A stretch of DNA of 59,600 nt from Bacillota bacterium (GTDB taxonomy: Bacteria; Bacillota; Clostridia; Lachnospirales; Lachnospiraceae). Under the pieces are notes generated by a model. The model had not been told where the DNA came from. It made no database searches and was given only the letters and a program-made list of their open reading frames with translations. The DNA lies in assembly GCA_023411225.1 (NCBI GenBank), contig JAEYPA010000163.1, positions 1 through 59,600 on the forward strand, written 5' to 3'. This document shows, in pieces, positions 34,276-43,742 of the stretch. The position numbers and the translations under genes were made by a program. Each line of letters begins with the position of its first letter. Position 1 is the first letter of the stretch.

Positions 34276-34882
34276 ATACTATAATCAATTATTTTTAGAA
34301 GAGCAGGAGGAACTTACTGCTGCAATCAAACTACTGCAAAGCCAGACCTTTGTATTAGAAAAGAAATATGACCGTACCTTAAATCGTTATCAGATCAATC
34401 ATGCCTACCGGGTTTGTGAGAAGCATTTGGACTTTATTAAAGCTTACTTTAAAATAGCAGATTTAGAGGTGATTGAGAACAGACAGTATGGGATTATCGG
34501 CATACAAAGCAGTACCCTTCAAGGAGAAAAGTTAAGCCGTTTGACTTCTGTGTTTATTCTCCTTTTAAAGCTACTTTATGACGAGAAAATGAGTACCGCC
34601 TCCAACTCTATTCATGTCTATGTCAGCATTCAGGAAGTGGTAGAGAAGATTCAGCTTTTCGGACTCTGGGACAACCGAGCCATCAGTCCTACAGATTTAA
34701 GAAGGACTTTATCTACCTTGAAAAAATACCAGGTCATTGAAATCTTAGATACTCTACAGGATCTGACTTATGACACAAGATTAATTATATACCCTACCAT
34801 ACATTTGTTACTGACACCGGAGGATGTAGCCGGAATTCTCTCCCAATATCAAGGAAGAAAGGAGGAGGATGACGATGAGTGA
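34268..34882 (+). CDS. jetB: SMC complex KITE subunit JetB (DUF4194-like)
   Basis: A 204-residue protein of the JetB/MksE type. It begins inside the jetA stop region (ATGATTGA) and shows the two-winged-helix pattern of KITE proteins, with YGIIGI followed by RLTSVFILLLKLLYDEKM and FGLWDNRAISPTDLRRTLSTLKKYQVIEI. It ends in an acidic tail (KEEDDDE) that overlaps the ATPase start. In Wadjet complexes this subunit binds the kleisin and helps hold DNA (family knowledge). Confidence 0.85.
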   Translation: MIEYYNQLFLEEQEELTAAIKLLQSQTFVLEKKYDRTLNRYQINHAYRVCEKHLDFIKAYFKIADLEVIENRQYGIIGIQSSTLQGEKLSRLTSVFILLLKLLYDEKMSTASNSIHVYVSIQEVVEKIQLFGLWDNRAISPTDLRRTLSTLKKYQVIEILDTLQDLTYDTRLIIYPTIHLLLTPEDVAGILSQYQGRKEEDDDE

Positions 34883-37800
34883 TATGCTACGTGTAACCTC
34901 TTTGCTACTGAATAACTGGCACTATATTAACGAAAAGGTCATAACTTTTCATAAGAATATTAATTTTTTTACCGGACATTCTGGAAGTGGTAAGTCTACG
35001 GTTATTGACGCCCTACAAGTATTGCTTTACGCGGATACAGATGGACGAGGATTCTTTAATAAGGCGGCTAAGGATGACTCTAATCGTACTCTGATCGAAT
35101 ATCTACGGGGAATGAACAATGTGTCTGAGACCGGGGAATCCACTTATTTGCGAAATAAGAATTTCTCCTCAACCATAGCCTTGGAGCTATATAACACTGA
35201 GACCAAAGAGTATCAGGTGATTGGAGTCGTTTTTGATGTAGAGACTACTTCCAATGATGTGGATCGTATGTTTTTCTGGCACAAAGGTACAAGATTGGAA
35301 AATGGATATCGGTATGAGAAGAATACCATGACTTGTAATCAGTTGAAGGAATATCTAAAGAGAAGCTTCAATGCCGAGGATTGGTGGATTTCCAGAACCA
35401 ACGAGAAGTTCCGTCAACGTTTGTATGACACATATCTGGGAGGCTTAGACGATAGAAAGTTCCCAATGTTATTTAAAAAAGCAATTTCCTTTAGAATGGA
35501 TACCAAACTAGAGGATTTCGTAAAGGAATTTATCTGTGTAGAGAAGGATATTCACATTGAGGACATGCAGGAAAGTGTTATTCAGTATGTCCGTTTGAAA
35601 CGTAAGTTAGAGGATACTAAAGCTGAGATTGAGCATCTGATGGAGATACAAGATAAATATGAGATTTATGCTAGATCTGAAAACTTACTGAAGCAATATG
35701 AATATAACCAGAAACAGTTTCAGTTAGATTGGCTGTCTGATCGGATTGCCACGAACCAGCACAAGCAACAGGCTTACCTAGAGGATATCAGTGAATTATC
35801 CCAGGCAGTGCAGGATTATAGTGCTCGTCAGAAGGCGATTCAGAAAAAACAGGTGGAGATCAAGACTGCTATTGGGAATAGTGGATACGACCATTTGCAA
35901 AGTGAGAAGGAATCAAAAAGCGAACTTCTTGGTCGTATGGAACGTAATAAGCTGAGATTTGACACTACACTGGAACAGTTGTTCCATCTGGTGATAGAGG
36001 AAACCATGAAAACCTATGGGGTTGTAGTAGAGGAAGGCTTGTCTGAGAAGCTTCAAGTTATCAGCCTGTATCCGGAAGATGTGGCTGTGATTACTGCAGT
36101 AAAAGAAGAACTAAAGAAGCTTAAGACCCAGTTAACAGCAGAAAGGGATAAGATTCAGAAGGAATATACCAGTTATAATGACCAGCTAGACTTATTAAAG
36201 CAGGAGTATTCCACCTTAAAAGCCGGTAAAAAAGCTTATCCGGAGGATGTTATGGAAGCGAAGGAATTCATTGAGGATGGTCTTCGTAAAGTAACTGGAG
36301 AACCAGTGGAAGTGGAGGTTCTGGCTGATTTAATCGAGATTAAGAATGAGAGCTGGCAAAATGCAGTGGAAGGTTATATGAGCAATCAGAAATTAGCCTT
36401 GATTGTGGCACCGGAATATTGCAAGGAGGCTATGGAGCTGTATCACAGCTTAGACCCTCTAAAATATAATAAGGTAACGTTAGTCGATACGGTAAAGGTT
36501 ACAGAGAATACCAAGATTCCCCTAAAAGGTGCATTGTCCGAAGAAATCTTAACAAAGCTTACTTATGTAAAGGCATATACAGACTATCTGTTGGGAAAGG
36601 TAGCAAAATGTAACTCTATCGAGGAACTACGTCAGTCTAAGTGTGGCATTACTAGAGACTGTGTGCTTTATCAGGGTTACCGAATCCAGCATATTGCACC
36701 AAAGCACTATACCAAGTTTGCCTATATTGGTACGGGAAGCATGACCAGAAGGATGGAGATGCTAGAGGAGAATATGAAATCTGCCTCAGAATCACTACAC
36801 CCATGTGGAGAAAAATTAAAGCATTTAGATCACATTTTGGCAATGGATTTCTTGGAAAAGGAACCAGAGGAATATGAGGAGCTTATGAAAGACAGCAGAC
36901 GTTGTCAAAGCTTACAGGCAGAGCTTTCTAATCTGGAACAGCAAATTGAAGAGTTAAAGAGCCAAAATGTTGAAAAATGGCGTAAGGAAGAAGACGAGTT
37001 AGAAGTAGAAGCATTTAGCTGCCAACAGAATCTGAATAAGGCAGCTTCTTCTAAAGAAACTAAGGAGTTGGAATTACAGCGATTAAAGCAGGAATACTTA
37101 TCATTAAATGAGGAGAAAGAAAAAGCTCAAGCAGAGTTTGTCTTTCATGGGGAGAAAGCAGCCTTATATAGAGAATACCGACAGGGTAAGGAAACCTATC
37201 GCCTTCAGAGAATTAATGAGGAACTGATTGGTTTAATCAAAGTAGAAACTGCAAGACAGGAGAAAGCCTTCGAAGCCTTGATAGCCAGAAGAGAACAATA
37301 TAAGTCAGCCTACAGCTATCGTGGTTTTAGTGTAACAGCCAGAGATAATACCGCATATGCAGATTTGCTTGAGAAGTTATCAAGTGAAAAATTAGTTGAG
37401 TTTACAAAGCTGGCAGCAGAACAAGCCAAGAAAGCCATTCTTCATTTTAAAACAGACTTTGTATACAAAGTCCGTGATGCTATAAAGGAAGCCATCCAGC
37501 AGAAAGATGATCTGAACCAGATTCTTAGGCAGACGGATTTTGGTAAGGAAAAATACCGTTTTGTTATTGAGAAGAATAAAGGGGAGGATGGCAAGTTCTA
37601 TCCGATGTTCATGGATGATAACCTGGATATCAATCCGAATAATTTATCTGACCATATGGACAACCAGATTGATTTATTTACTTCCAGTCATGAGGATAGA
37701 TATAATGAGCAGATTAATGAGTTAATTGATATCTTTATGCCACCGGAAGAAAGTAATCCAGAGCAGTTAGAAGAAGCAAGACGAAATATTGAAAAATATG

Positions 37801-38240
37801 CAGATTACAGAACCTATCTATCCTTTGATATGGAGCAGATTATTGAAGGTATGCCACCTATGCGTTTAAGCAGAATGTTAACCAAGAATTCCGGTGGAGA
37901 AGGTCAGAATCCTCTATATGTAGCGTTATTGGCCAGCTTTGCAGAGGTTTATAGGATCAGCTTCCGTGGCAATATTAGAAGAAGACTAACTCCTAGACTG
38001 GTTGTGTTAGATGAGGCATTCTCCAAGATGGATGGAGAAAAGGTGGCCAGCTGTCTGGAACTGATACGTAAATTAGGTTTCCAAGCCATTATCAGTGCTA
38101 CCAACGATAAGATTCAAAACTATGTGGAAAGTGTAGATAAGACCTTTGTTTTTGCTAATCCCATCAAGTCCTACATCTCCATTCAGGAGTTTGAACGACA
38201 AGATTTTACAGAGTTACTTGCCATTGACGTCAATCACTAG
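34875..38240 (+). CDS. jetC: SMC-like ATPase JetC (MksB/MukB type)
   Basis: The loop-extruding motor of the complex. From ATG 34875 (GGAGG six bases upstream; ATG 34869 is too close to it) the protein has 1121 residues. Walker A FTGHSGSGKSTVIDAL is at residues ~32-47. Long coiled coils (~215-410 and ~640-800) flank a central hinge-like domain (~430-640). The ABC signature KNSGGEGQNPLYVALLASF and Walker B RLVVLDEAFSKMDGEK form the C-terminal head. All ATPase motifs look intact. A Nudix gene follows instead of the expected JetD nuclease, and the operon ends in a GC-rich hairpin. Confidence 0.88.
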   Translation: MSDMLRVTSLLLNNWHYINEKVITFHKNINFFTGHSGSGKSTVIDALQVLLYADTDGRGFFNKAAKDDSNRTLIEYLRGMNNVSETGESTYLRNKNFSSTIALELYNTETKEYQVIGVVFDVETTSNDVDRMFFWHKGTRLENGYRYEKNTMTCNQLKEYLKRSFNAEDWWISRTNEKFRQRLYDTYLGGLDDRKFPMLFKKAISFRMDTKLEDFVKEFICVEKDIHIEDMQESVIQYVRLKRKLEDTKAEIEHLMEIQDKYEIYARSENLLKQYEYNQKQFQLDWLSDRIATNQHKQQAYLEDISELSQAVQDYSARQKAIQKKQVEIKTAIGNSGYDHLQSEKESKSELLGRMERNKLRFDTTLEQLFHLVIEETMKTYGVVVEEGLSEKLQVISLYPEDVAVITAVKEELKKLKTQLTAERDKIQKEYTSYNDQLDLLKQEYSTLKAGKKAYPEDVMEAKEFIEDGLRKVTGEPVEVEVLADLIEIKNESWQNAVEGYMSNQKLALIVAPEYCKEAMELYHSLDPLKYNKVTLVDTVKVTENTKIPLKGALSEEILTKLTYVKAYTDYLLGKVAKCNSIEELRQSKCGITRDCVLYQGYRIQHIAPKHYTKFAYIGTGSMTRRMEMLEENMKSASESLHPCGEKLKHLDHILAMDFLEKEPEEYEELMKDSRRCQSLQAELSNLEQQIEELKSQNVEKWRKEEDELEVEAFSCQQNLNKAASSKETKELELQRLKQEYLSLNEEKEKAQAEFVFHGEKAALYREYRQGKETYRLQRINEELIGLIKVETARQEKAFEALIARREQYKSAYSYRGFSVTARDNTAYADLLEKLSSEKLVEFTKLAAEQAKKAILHFKTDFVYKVRDAIKEAIQQKDDLNQILRQTDFGKEKYRFVIEKNKGEDGKFYPMFMDDNLDINPNNLSDHMDNQIDLFTSSHEDRYNEQINELIDIFMPPEESNPEQLEEARRNIEKYADYRTYLSFDMEQIIEGMPPMRLSRMLTKNSGGEGQNPLYVALLASFAEVYRISFRGNIRRRLTPRLVVLDEAFSKMDGEKVASCLELIRKLGFQAIISATNDKIQNYVESVDKTFVFANPIKSYISIQEFERQDFTELLAIDVNH

Positions 38241-38249
38241 TAAATTGGC

Positions 38250-38276
38250 AGCGGAAGCATTCGCTTTCGCTGCTGT
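38250..38276 (+). terminator. Hairpin after jetC
   Basis: GGCAGCGGAAGC and GCTTTCGCTGCT pair over 11-12 bp (one G-U) around the loop ATTC, starting ten bases after the stop. The T-run is weak (GTTATCTT), so partial read-through is possible. Confidence 0.55.
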
Positions 38277-38302
38277 TATCTTGATAAGCATTGAAATAAT
38301 AT

Positions 38303-38331
38303 TTGAAACTATGTAAGGTATATGTTATAAT
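38303..38331 (+). promoter_or_regulatory. Sigma-A promoter before the Nudix gene
   Basis: TTGAAA (38303-38308), 17-bp spacer, perfect TATAAT (38326-38331). May also drive the pyr genes, since no clear terminator separates the Nudix gene from pyrC. Confidence 0.7.
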
Positions 38332-38394
38332 GTCCCACAGAAGATTTGTCTATGTTTGGAAGTAATACATATTACGGGTGAGGGAGCGATTAAT

Positions 38395-38790
38395 TTGGAT
38401 AAACTACGAATATTAGTAAAAGGAATCGTGAAAGATGCAAATAAGTATCTAGTTGTGGAAAAATGGTACGATGATAATTTTATTGATCCATGTAGATGGG
38501 AATTTGTAGATGGTGAGTTGGCTCTTGGGGAAAGCCCAGAGGCAGCTGTTCAAAGAGTTCTTTTCGAAAAGACAGGTATGACCTGTGAGGTACAACGTAT
38601 TTTATATACTTGGACCTTTGAACGAGGAGATGACTGGAACATAGGCATGAGTTTTCTTTGCTCCACAGAGAATCCGGAAGTAGTGTTATCTGAGGATTTA
38701 AATAATTGTAAGTGGATTGAATTTGATGAATTCCATAAATATATTGGAAATAAGGCAGTGTTAGGTGATGCCATAGCTAGTTTACAATAA
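38395..38790 (+). CDS. Nudix-fold protein with degenerate Nudix box
   Basis: TTG 38395 is taken as the start (AGGGAG eight bases upstream), giving 131 residues beginning MDKLRILVKGIVKDANKYLV; an in-frame TTG at 38356 lacks a ribosome binding site. The Nudix box region reads G-x5-E-x7-R-V-x-x-E-K-x-G. Compared with the canonical G-x5-E-x7-REUxEExGU, the metal-binding Glu after Arg is Val and the last Glu of EE is Lys. The fold is likely kept, but hydrolysis is doubtful; a ligand-binding role is possible. It sits between the SMC operon and pyrC. Confidence 0.78.
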   Translation: MDKLRILVKGIVKDANKYLVVEKWYDDNFIDPCRWEFVDGELALGESPEAAVQRVLFEKTGMTCEVQRILYTWTFERGDDWNIGMSFLCSTENPEVVLSEDLNNCKWIEFDEFHKYIGNKAVLGDAIASLQ

Positions 38791-38847
38791 GCTATGGCAA
38801 CCTACCTGCTATTTTTATAGTATGGAGAAGTATAAGGAGGACAAACA

Positions 38848-40122
38848 GTGAAGATTCTTATAAAACAGGGGTATGTATTAGATCCTGCTACAAAGACAGA
38901 AGGAATTCGAGACGTCTTGATAGAAGATGACAAAATTGCTAAGGTTACTGCCACTATAGAGGATCAGGCAGACTATGTTATAGATGCAACTGGTAAATAC
39001 GTGATGCCTGGATTTATAGACCTCCATGTGCATCTTCGGGAGCCTGGCTTTGAATATAAGGAAACCATAGAAACTGGCGTACATGCAGCGGCAAGAGGCG
39101 GTTATACCACCATTTGCCCAATGCCAAATACAAAGCCTACAACAGATTGTAAAGAGGTAGTAGAGTATGTGGTAATGAAAGCAAAGGAGCTTGGAATGGT
39201 TCATGTTCTTCCAGTTGGTGCAGTAACAAAAGGTCAGCTTGGTGAAGAGCTTTGTGACTACAAGGGAATGAAGGAAGCCGGAATCTGTGCCATTAGTGAA
39301 GACGGCAAATCCGTTATGGAAACTGCATTATATAGTAGAGCAATGGTGGAAGCCAGGAAAGAGAATCTGACCGTATTCGCCCACTGCGAAGATAGAAGTC
39401 TGGTTCGAGGCGGTGTAATCAATGCCGGTAAGAAGGCAGAGGAGTATGGTTTAAAGGGAATCACCAACTCCGTAGAAGATGTTATTGTAGCAAGAGATAT
39501 CCTGATAGCAAAAGAAACGGACTGTAGGTTACATCTTTGCCACTGTTCTACTGAGGACAGCGTTCGCCTGGTGAAGATGGCTAAGGAAATGGGTTTGCCT
39601 GTAACTGCAGAGGTGTGCCCACATCATTTCACATTATCTGATGAAGACATTACAAGAAACCATGGTGATTTTAAGATGAATCCTCCTCTTAGAAGTCCTC
39701 AGGATGTGGAAGCTCTTAAGAAAGGCTTACAGGAAGGAATCATGGAGGTAATCTCTACAGATCATGCCCCTCATGGACAGGAAGAAAATGATCAAACTAT
39801 GGATAAGGCACCATTTGGAATCGTTGGGATGGAAACGGCCTTCTCTCTTGGAGTGACGGAGCTTGTACGCAAAGGGTATCTGACTAAGCTTCAGTTAGTG
39901 GAGAAGATGAGTACCAATCCAGCCAAGATTCTTGGAATAGAGAAAGGCTCACTGGCCAGCGGCTGCACTGCAGACCTTGTCATAGCCGACTTTGATAAGG
40001 AGGTGGTTATTGATGTCAACCAATTTGCCTCCAAAGGAAAGAATACGCCATTTGATGGAACTAAGGTATATGGACAAGTAGAAATGACCATATGTGATGG
40101 AAAGATAGTTTACCAAATATAA
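38848..40122 (+). CDS. pyrC: Dihydroorotase
   Basis: Third step of pyrimidine synthesis (carbamoyl-aspartate to dihydroorotate). Type I dihydroorotase features: metal ligands in DLHVHLREPG (near residue 60), the segment around VCPHHFTL, and the catalytic DHAPH motif (STDHAPHGQEE). GTG start with AAGGAGG upstream. 424 residues, full length. First of five pyr genes in one direction. Confidence 0.96.
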   Translation: MKILIKQGYVLDPATKTEGIRDVLIEDDKIAKVTATIEDQADYVIDATGKYVMPGFIDLHVHLREPGFEYKETIETGVHAAARGGYTTICPMPNTKPTTDCKEVVEYVVMKAKELGMVHVLPVGAVTKGQLGEELCDYKGMKEAGICAISEDGKSVMETALYSRAMVEARKENLTVFAHCEDRSLVRGGVINAGKKAEEYGLKGITNSVEDVIVARDILIAKETDCRLHLCHCSTEDSVRLVKMAKEMGLPVTAEVCPHHFTLSDEDITRNHGDFKMNPPLRSPQDVEALKKGLQEGIMEVISTDHAPHGQEENDQTMDKAPFGIVGMETAFSLGVTELVRKGYLTKLQLVEKMSTNPAKILGIEKGSLASGCTADLVIADFDKEVVIDVNQFASKGKNTPFDGTKVYGQVEMTICDGKIVYQI

Positions 40123-40144
40123 GATTCATAAGGAGAGGAAAACC

Positions 40145-41071
40145 ATGATAAACAAACTAGTAAAGAAGATCCAGGAAAATAAGGCCCCTATTGTTGTTGG
40201 ATTAGATCCAATGTTGTCTTATATCCCAGAGTTTATTAAGAAACAGGCGTTTGCTGAAAAGGGAGAGACCTTAGCTGGAGCAGCAGAAGCAATCTGGCAG
40301 TATAACAAAGGAATTGTGGATGCTACCTATGACCTGATTCCTGCTGTAAAGCCTCAGATTGCCATGTATGAGCAGTTTGGAATTGAAGGTTTAGTTGCCT
40401 ACAAGAAGACGATTGATTATTGTAAGGAGAAGGATCTAGTTGTAATCGGAGATATCAAACGGGGAGATATCGGTTCTACCTCTGCAGCCTATGCTACTGG
40501 ACATCTTGGCAAGGTGACTGTAGGAAGTAAGACATACGCTGGCTTTGATGAAGACTTTGCAACAGTGAATCCATATCTTGGTTCTGATGGAGTGAATCCA
40601 TTCATCGAAGTTTGTAAGGAAGAGAAGAAGGGAATCTTCGTCCTTGTGAAAACATCTAACAAATCCAGCGGAGAGCTGCAGGATCTTCAGGTAAACGGTA
40701 AACCAATCTATGAAATCGTTGGGGAACTAGTTGCAAACTGGGGTGAGCAGTGTATGGGCGATTCTTATAGCTATGTGGGAGCTGTAGTAGGTGCCACTTA
40801 TCCGGAAATGGGTAAAGTCTTACGTCAAATTATGCCAAAGACCTACATCTTGGTTCCAGGCTATGGAGCACAGGGTGGTAAAGGAGCAGATTTGGTAAAC
40901 TTCTTCAATAAGGATGGATTAGGTGCTATTGTAAACTCCTCCCGTGGAATCATTGCTGCTTACAAGCAAGCTCCATATGAGAAATTTGGAGAGGCAGGAT
41001 ATGCAGATGCATCCAGACAGGCAGTGTTAGACATGAAGGCAGACATTATGGATGCTTTAGTTGCTAAATAG
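40145..41071 (+). CDS. pyrF: Orotidine 5'-phosphate decarboxylase (long type)
   Basis: Final step to UMP. At 308 residues it is the longer PyrF class, with the catalytic D-x-K-R-x-D in VVIGDIKRGDIGSTSAAYA and VPGYGAQGG near the end for phosphate binding. GGAGAGG precedes the ATG, 22 bases after pyrC. A 67-base gap to the next gene contains no clear attenuator or PyrR-type structure. Confidence 0.96.
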   Translation: MINKLVKKIQENKAPIVVGLDPMLSYIPEFIKKQAFAEKGETLAGAAEAIWQYNKGIVDATYDLIPAVKPQIAMYEQFGIEGLVAYKKTIDYCKEKDLVVIGDIKRGDIGSTSAAYATGHLGKVTVGSKTYAGFDEDFATVNPYLGSDGVNPFIEVCKEEKKGIFVLVKTSNKSSGELQDLQVNGKPIYEIVGELVANWGEQCMGDSYSYVGAVVGATYPEMGKVLRQIMPKTYILVPGYGAQGGKGADLVNFFNKDGLGAIVNSSRGIIAAYKQAPYEKFGEAGYADASRQAVLDMKADIMDALVAK

Positions 41072-41138
41072 GCTTGTTTCTATAAGTAGTTGGTAATAAC
41101 TTATAAACCGCGCGTAAGAGAATAGATAGGAGAATAAT

Positions 41139-41915
41139 ATGTCACAATCGGTAAAAAAGACAGTACTCATAACCAGGGCAGAACAGATTCAAAAGGATAT
41201 CTATAGTATGTGTATTAAGGATAAACAAATGGCAGAAAGTGCAAAGCCAGGACAATTTGTTTCCCTATATTGTCAGGATGGAAGTAGATTACTTCCTAGA
41301 CCAATCAGTATTTGTGAGATTGACAAAGAGAAAGAAACCCTTCGGTTCGTGTACCGGGTTGTAGGAAAGGGTACGGAAGAATTCTCAAAACTACATGCAG
41401 GTGCATTTATCAGTGTATTAGGACCTATAGGCAATGGCTTTCACCTGGAAGGAAGTAAAGCACTGCTTATCGGTGGTGGAATTGGCGTTCCGCCGATGTT
41501 AGAGTTAGCAAAAACCTTAGCTTTAAGGAATGTTGAGGTACAGGTTGTCTTAGGTTACCGTGATGTATTATTCCTCAATAAGGAATTTGAGCCTTACGGT
41601 AAAGTATATATTTCCACAGAGGACGGAAGTTGTGGAACAAAAGGTAACGTCATAGATGCCATCCTTGAAAATAAGTTAGACGCAGATGTGATTTATGCCT
41701 GTGGTCCTACGCCTATGCTAAAGGGTGTAAAAGCATACGGCTTAGAGCATAAGATTACTACCCAGTTATCTTTAGAGGAAAGAATGGCTTGTGGAGTGGG
41801 AGCTTGTCTCGGCTGTGTATGTAAGACCAAAGACAAGAACCCACAAACTCAGGTAAATAATAAACGAATTTGTAAAGATGGACCTGTATTCTATGCCCAG
41901 GAGGTGGAACTATAA
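41139..41915 (+). CDS. pyrK: Dihydroorotate dehydrogenase electron-transfer subunit
   Basis: FAD and [2Fe-2S] subunit that passes electrons from PyrD to NAD+. It shows the FAD-binding RPISICEID motif, a nucleotide-binding GGGIGVPPMLELAKTL stretch, and the cluster cysteines in CGVGACLGCVCKTK plus a later Cys in RICKDGPVF. Length 258. The stop overlaps the pyrD start by one base, so the two subunits are made in step. Confidence 0.96.
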   Translation: MSQSVKKTVLITRAEQIQKDIYSMCIKDKQMAESAKPGQFVSLYCQDGSRLLPRPISICEIDKEKETLRFVYRVVGKGTEEFSKLHAGAFISVLGPIGNGFHLEGSKALLIGGGIGVPPMLELAKTLALRNVEVQVVLGYRDVLFLNKEFEPYGKVYISTEDGSCGTKGNVIDAILENKLDADVIYACGPTPMLKGVKAYGLEHKITTQLSLEERMACGVGACLGCVCKTKDKNPQTQVNNKRICKDGPVFYAQEVEL

Positions 41916-42817
41916 TGAACACCAGTGTGAATTTTGCAGGAGTGGAACTGAAAAACCCTGTTCTTACAGCCTCCGGAACCTTTGGTTCAGGAAAAGAATA
42001 TGCAGAGTTTGTTGATTTAAATCGTTTAGGTGGTGTGGTAACCAAAGGTGTTGCTAATATTCCATGGGCAGGAAATCCTACTCCAAGAGTAGCCGAGACC
42101 TACGGTGGCATGCTTAATGCCATCGGATTACAGAACCCTGGAATCGATGTGTTTGTAAAGAATGACATTCCATTTTTAAAACAATATGACACTAAGATCA
42201 TAGTAAATGTATGTGGTAAATCTCTACAGGATTACTGTGAAGTAGTAGAACGTTTAGCAGAAGAACAGGTTGATCTTCTAGAAATTAACATCAGCTGTCC
42301 GAATGTAAAGGAAGGCGGGATAGCTTTTGGACAAAAGCCGGACTGTGTTGAGAACATTACCAGTGAATTAAAAAAGAGAGCAAAGCAGCCAATCATTATG
42401 AAACTTAGTCCCAATGTAACGGATATTGCCGAGATGGCAAGAGCGGCAGAAGCCGGTGGGGCAGACGGTCTCTCCTTAATCAATACCTTGACTGGTATGA
42501 AGATAGATGTAAATAGGAGGGCCTTCGCGTTAGCCAATAAGACAGGTGGTTTATCAGGTCCTGCTATAAAGCCAATTGCAGTCCGTATGGTATATCAGGT
42601 GGCGAATGCAGTAAAGCTTCCTATCATAGGAATGGGAGGTATTATGAACGCAGAGGACGCTTTGGAGTTTATTATGGCTGGAGCTACTGCGATTAGTGTA
42701 GGAACTGCTAATTTTGTCAATCCTTATGCTACTATAGAGATTGCAGAAGGAATTGAGAACTTTATGAAGAAGCAGGGAGTTAAGGATATTAAGGAATTAA
42801 TTGGATGCGTAAAATAA
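41915..42817 (+). CDS. pyrD: Dihydroorotate dehydrogenase, catalytic subunit (class 1B)
   Basis: FMN enzyme that oxidises dihydroorotate to orotate; class 1B because it is paired with pyrK. Visible signatures: LTASGTFGSGKEY, the active-site Cys in INISCPNVKEGG, SLINTLTGMKID and IGMGGIMNAEDALEFIMAGA (phosphate/FMN loop). 300 residues. Confidence 0.97.
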   Translation: MNTSVNFAGVELKNPVLTASGTFGSGKEYAEFVDLNRLGGVVTKGVANIPWAGNPTPRVAETYGGMLNAIGLQNPGIDVFVKNDIPFLKQYDTKIIVNVCGKSLQDYCEVVERLAEEQVDLLEINISCPNVKEGGIAFGQKPDCVENITSELKKRAKQPIIMKLSPNVTDIAEMARAAEAGGADGLSLINTLTGMKIDVNRRAFALANKTGGLSGPAIKPIAVRMVYQVANAVKLPIIGMGGIMNAEDALEFIMAGATAISVGTANFVNPYATIEIAEGIENFMKKQGVKDIKELIGCVK

Positions 42818-42863
42818 CGTGGGAAGAATAAGCCTAGAGGTTAAGAATATAGGAGGATTTGAA

Positions 42864-43538
42864 ATGGAACAGTACAAACAGGAGTTTATAGAATTTATGG
42901 TGGAGTGTGGAGTTCTTCGCTTTGGTGATTTTGTAACGAAAAGCGGTAGAAAGACACCATTTTTCGTGAATACAGGATTTTATCGTACCGGAGCACAACT
43001 GAGAAAATTGGGAGAGTATTATGCGAAAGCAATTAATAATGCCTTTGGCTTAAACTTTGATGTTCTATTTGGGCCAGCCTATAAGGGGATTCCTCTTAGT
43101 GTTGCAACATCTATGGCGATTGATGAACATTATGATAAGGAAATCAAATACTGCTCAAATCGTAAGGAAGTAAAGGATCATGGAGATACCGGAATTCTTC
43201 TTGGAAGTCCAATAACTGACGGAGATAAGGTTGTAATTATTGAAGATGTTACTACTGCAGGAACATCTATCTTAGAGACACTTCCAATACTAAAAGCTCA
43301 AGGAGATGTAGAAGTTGTAGGTCTAGTAGTCAGTGTAGACAGATGCGAAAGAGGTCAGGGAGAGAAGAGCGCCTTAACAGAAATCGCTGATAACTTCGGA
43401 ATGAAGACAACTGCCATCGTTACTATGAAAGAAGTAGTAGAATATCTTTACAACCGCCCAATAAATGGTACAATAATAATTGATGATACTATAAATAAAG
43501 CAATTGATGAGTATTATAATCTATATGGTGTACAATAA
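42864..43538 (+). CDS. pyrE: Orotate phosphoribosyltransferase
   Basis: Joins orotate and PRPP to OMP. ATG 42864 was chosen since TAGGAGG lies just upstream; a GTG at 42819 in frame precedes it. The PRPP-binding motif VVIIEDVTTAGTS is intact, and FGPAYKGIPL and the R-K-T-P substrate segment (KSGRKTPFFVNTG) are present. About 224 residues. It completes C-F-K-D-E; pyrB and carAB must lie elsewhere. Confidence 0.96.
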   Translation: MEQYKQEFIEFMVECGVLRFGDFVTKSGRKTPFFVNTGFYRTGAQLRKLGEYYAKAINNAFGLNFDVLFGPAYKGIPLSVATSMAIDEHYDKEIKYCSNRKEVKDHGDTGILLGSPITDGDKVVIIEDVTTAGTSILETLPILKAQGDVEVVGLVVSVDRCERGQGEKSALTEIADNFGMKTTAIVTMKEVVEYLYNRPINGTIIIDDTINKAIDEYYNLYGVQ

Positions 43539-43580
43539 CTAATTATGGGGCATCGGCCTAAGAATAATGGAGGTTTTGCT

Positions 43581-43733
43581 ATGGATGAGAAGATTTATAA
43601 AACATTAAATTCGACCGGTAAGCTGAACATTATATTTGGTATACTTACCATTGTAATTATGATAGGAGCTGGTGTAGTTTTCATTATTAACGGAGCCAGA
43701 TTACTAAGTAAAAAATCTGACGTATTATTTTAA
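43581..43733 (+). CDS. 50-residue single-pass membrane peptide
   Basis: ATG 43581 follows AATGGAGGTTTTGCT. The product has a short polar start (MDEKIYKTLNSTGKLN), one hydrophobic helix (IIFGILTIVIMIGAGVVFIING) and a basic tail (ARLLSKKSDVLF). It is 42 bases after pyrE and just before a strong terminator, so it is probably in the pyr transcript. Function unknown. Confidence 0.7.
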   Translation: MDEKIYKTLNSTGKLNIIFGILTIVIMIGAGVVFIINGARLLSKKSDVLF

Positions 43734-43742
43734 TAAGTCACT

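Noticed and set aside
38848..43538. PyrR-type attenuator in the pyr operon
   Set aside because: No antiterminator/terminator pair with the PyrR-binding loop was visible in the upstream region or in the 67-base gap before pyrK.
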